From the NCBI GenBank assembly GCA_030446525.1, contig JAUJNC010000210.1:1-6670 (forward strand): DNA of 6,670 nt, in the 5' to 3' direction. The translations under genes and the position numbers were made by a program. Below, piece after piece: positions 5,201-6,670 of this stretch. A model generated the notes under the pieces. That model searched no databases. It was not told the origin of the DNA and saw only the letters and a program-made list of their open reading frames with translations. Each line of letters opens with the position of its first letter. Within the stretch, counting starts at the first letter, position 1. This stretch comes from Armatimonadaceae bacterium (GTDB lineage: Bacteria; Armatimonadota; Armatimonadia; Armatimonadales; Armatimonadaceae).

Positions 5201-6355
5201 ATGCCTGCGGACGTCACGGGCGAACGCCGTCCCGACCCGGAAGAACTCCTAAAGAAGGTGATGCGCGAGGAGAAGCAGGCCGGGCGCGGGCGACACAAGA
5301 TATTCCTGGGCTTCGCCGCAGGCGTCGGCAAGACCTACGAGATGCTGAACGAAGCCAACCGGCGCAGGCAGCGGGGGAAGGATGTCGTCATCGGCTACAT
5401 CGAGACGCACGGGCGCAAAGGGACCGAAGCGCAGATAGGCGACCTGCCGATCATCCCCCGACAGAAGATCGAGTACCGGGGCGCCACGTTCGAGGAGATG
5501 GACACGAACGCTATCCTCCAGCGTCGCCCGTATTACGTGCTGGTCGACGAACTCGCCCATACCAACGTGCCCGGCTCCGAACGGGAAAAACGCTGGCAGG
5601 ACGTGGAGGTGATCCTGAACGCGGGCATCAGCGTCCTTTCCACGATGAACGTACAGCACCTCGAAAGCCTGAACGATACCGTCTACGACATCACCGGCAT
5701 CCGGGTACGCGAGACGGTTCCGGACCACCTACTTACAGAGGCCCGCGAGGTGAAGATGGTGGACATCACGCCCCGCGCCCTCATCCACCGCCTGGAACGC
5801 GGCGACATCTATCGGCCCGACAAAGTGGAGCAGGCGCTGGGCAACTGGTTCCGCGAGGGCAACCTGAACGCCCTCCGAGAGATCGCGCTGCGCGAGATCG
5901 CCCATGAAGTGGACGAGGACGTGACCGCCTACCGAAAGGAGCGTCACATCGCGCAGCCGTGGGCTACCCATGACCGCATCATGGTCTGCATCAGCCCGAC
6001 GCAATCCTCCCTGCGTCTCCTGCGGCGCGGCTGGCGGACCGCACAGCGTCTGCACGGCGAGATCGTGGCGGTCTACGTGGAAAGCAAGCCGCCCAGCGGA
6101 AAGGAACAGCGCACCCTACAGAATGATTTCACCCTGGCCGACCGACTCAACATTCCGGTGGTCACGCTGCACGGGGACGTGGCAGCCGAACTGGTGCGCT
6201 ATGCCAGAGAGAACGGCATCACACAGATCGTGATGGGTCACTCCGACCGCTCGCGCTGGCAGGAGATGGTCCGTGGCCCTATCATCAACCGTCTCGCCAG
6301 AGAACTGAGGACGGTTGACATCCTCATCGTGGCGAACCCTCGGGAATCGTCTTGA
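5201..6355 (+). CDS. kdpD: stand-alone KdpD N-terminal sensor protein (KdpD NTPase + universal stress domains)
   Basis: This corresponds to the cytoplasmic N-terminal half of KdpD, the sensor that governs the high-affinity K+ transporter KdpFABC. It has 384 residues against about 900 in full-length KdpD. Residues about 29-238 are the KdpD sensor domain, with Walker A GFAAGVGKT (37-45), Walker B-like YYVLVDELAHTN (111-122), then STMNVQHLESLND and VPDHLL, all family hallmarks. Residues about 257-378 form a universal-stress-protein domain (DRIMVCISP at the start; VMGHSDRSRWQ and a final TVDILIVANP). The four-helix membrane region, the HisKA dimerisation domain with its histidine, and the ATPase domain are all absent. 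The protein ends naturally at TGA with no stub of those domains. Short KdpD forms are known in cyanobacteria, so this may be a functional split form. The start is supported by AGGAG (5189-5193) 7 nt upstream, inside the response regulator gene. It probably modulates a separate kinase; no kdpABC genes are in the window. Confidence 0.9.
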   Translation: MPADVTGERRPDPEELLKKVMREEKQAGRGRHKIFLGFAAGVGKTYEMLNEANRRRQRGKDVVIGYIETHGRKGTEAQIGDLPIIPRQKIEYRGATFEEMDTNAILQRRPYYVLVDELAHTNVPGSEREKRWQDVEVILNAGISVLSTMNVQHLESLNDTVYDITGIRVRETVPDHLLTEAREVKMVDITPRALIHRLERGDIYRPDKVEQALGNWFREGNLNALREIALREIAHEVDEDVTAYRKERHIAQPWATHDRIMVCISPTQSSLRLLRRGWRTAQRLHGEIVAVYVESKPPSGKEQRTLQNDFTLADRLNIPVVTLHGDVAAELVRYARENGITQIVMGHSDRSRWQEMVRGPIINRLARELRTVDILIVANPRESS

Positions 6356-6371
6356 ACCGCTCCCGCGGTTC
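6354..6371 (+). terminator. small hairpin at the end of the KdpD-like gene
   Basis: GAACCGC (6354-6360) and GCGGTTC (6365-6371) form a perfect 7-bp stem with a TCCC loop, beginning within the stop codon of the KdpD-like gene. The following bases are TTCGAAACGG, so there is no proper T-run, and it would be a weak intrinsic terminator at best. It may mark the operon end or protect the 3' end. Confidence 0.35.
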
Positions 6372-6386
6372 TTCGAAACGGGCGGG

Positions 6387-6425
6387 TTTGTATATTCCGT
6401 GATAGAATAACGAATAATATCTATC
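6387..6425 (+). promoter_or_regulatory. AT-rich island, probable promoter region for the cytochrome gene
   Basis: In otherwise GC-rich DNA, 6387-6425 is strikingly AT-rich. It contains TTGTAT (6388-6393) and several -10-like hexamers, among them TAGAAT (6403-6408) and TAATAT (6415-6420). No pair has ideal 17-bp spacing, so the exact promoter cannot be fixed. Its place between a hairpin and a new gene with a different function supports a transcription start here. Confidence 0.35.
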
Positions 6426-6453
6426 CGAAGCAGGTAGGAGCTACCGGGACATC

Positions 6454-6670
6454 ATGCGCAGCGGGAAAGCGGTGACAGCAGTGAATTGCCGGGGGATTCT
6501 TCGAGCGTTCCGCCTGGCGGCGGTTTTCGGCGGGCCGCTGCTGGTCCTGATGGTCCTGGCGTCGCTGGGGGGGCGCGCGGCTACCCGGCCGACCGTGGAG
6601 TTCAACCGCGACATCCGGCCGGTGCTTTCGGACAACTGCTTTTACTGCCACGGGCCGGACAAGAACCACC
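6454..6670 (+). CDS. PSCyt1-type (planctomycete) cytochrome c domain protein, N-terminal part only
   Basis: Only the first 72 codons are in the window; the frame runs off the right edge. Residues 1-20 are basic ([20 protein letters not shown]), 21-38 are hydrophobic ([18 protein letters not shown]), and GGRAA follows, a signal-peptide-like N-terminus, so the protein is exported or membrane-anchored. Immediately after come [13 protein letters not shown] and the haem c motif CFYCH (Cys62, Cys65, His66), then GPDKNH. This is the signature start of the PSCyt1 domain, usually followed in full-length proteins by DUF1549 and DUF1553, in very large proteins of Planctomycetes and Verrucomicrobia; those parts would lie outside. 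The job is presumed electron transfer linked to breakdown of complex carbohydrates, but this is poorly known. GGAG at 6437-6440 is 13 nt from the ATG, longer than ideal; GTG at 6472 is an alternative start but would remove the basic N-region. Confidence 0.82.
   Translation, partial: MRSGKAVTAVNCRGILRAFRLAAVFGGPLLVLMVLASLGGRAATRPTVEFNRDIRPVLSDNCFYCHGPDKNH

Noticed and set aside
1..6670. CRISPR array, insertion sequence, phage or defence island
   Set aside because: No regularly spaced repeats, no transposase or integrase motifs in any convincing frame, and no target-site duplications flanking a candidate element. The 15-bp inverted repeat encloses only 43 nt.

Overview
The window is GC-rich (about 60-65% by eye), densely coding bacterial DNA, and every secure gene lies on the + strand. 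The best lineage clue is the last gene, cut off by the window edge. It encodes a signal peptide followed by a PSCyt1-type cytochrome c motif ([13 protein letters not shown], then CFYCH and GPDKNH), a family greatly expanded in Planctomycetes and relatives such as Verrucomicrobia. A planctomycete, perhaps of the Gemmata type, is my inference; nothing here proves it.

Layout. Positions 1-380 hold no secure gene: there is a 12-bp palindrome beside a TTGACA box, and a doubtful small basic ORF (141-308). A flavin-dependent alditol/xylitol-oxidase-type enzyme (381-1652) retains all the active-site residues known from Streptomyces AldO. After a roughly 300-nt gap with a terminator-like hairpin comes a cytoplasmic GH13 alpha-amylase-family enzyme with an N-terminal CBM48-like domain (1983-3911). 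A short ORF overlaps its stop codon by ATGA (3908-4129) and contains a perfect 15-bp inverted repeat. Positions 4090-4440 look like a scar: a decayed-looking acidic/Gly-rich minus-strand reading frame abuts the last 24-26 codons of a histidine kinase gene on the + strand.

Two genes that read as one operon follow: a response regulator with a canonical receiver domain and an unrecognised C-terminal domain (4441-5199), then a short KdpD-like protein (5201-6355) one base downstream. The latter has only the KdpD sensor NTPase and universal-stress-protein domains, with no membrane or kinase part. The kinase stub ends 21 nt before the response regulator, so the original order was probably kinase, regulator, KdpD-N. 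That suggests a split potassium/osmotic signalling module whose kinase has been lost at this site. The operon ends at a small hairpin. An AT-rich island, the probable promoter region, then precedes the cytochrome gene.

I found no CRISPR array, no insertion sequence with recognisable ends, no complete tRNA or rRNA, and no known defence system. The most interesting items are the kinase stub and its junction, the unassigned C-terminal domain of the response regulator, the stand-alone KdpD sensor with a c-di-AMP-site-like spacing, and the 15-bp inverted repeat.
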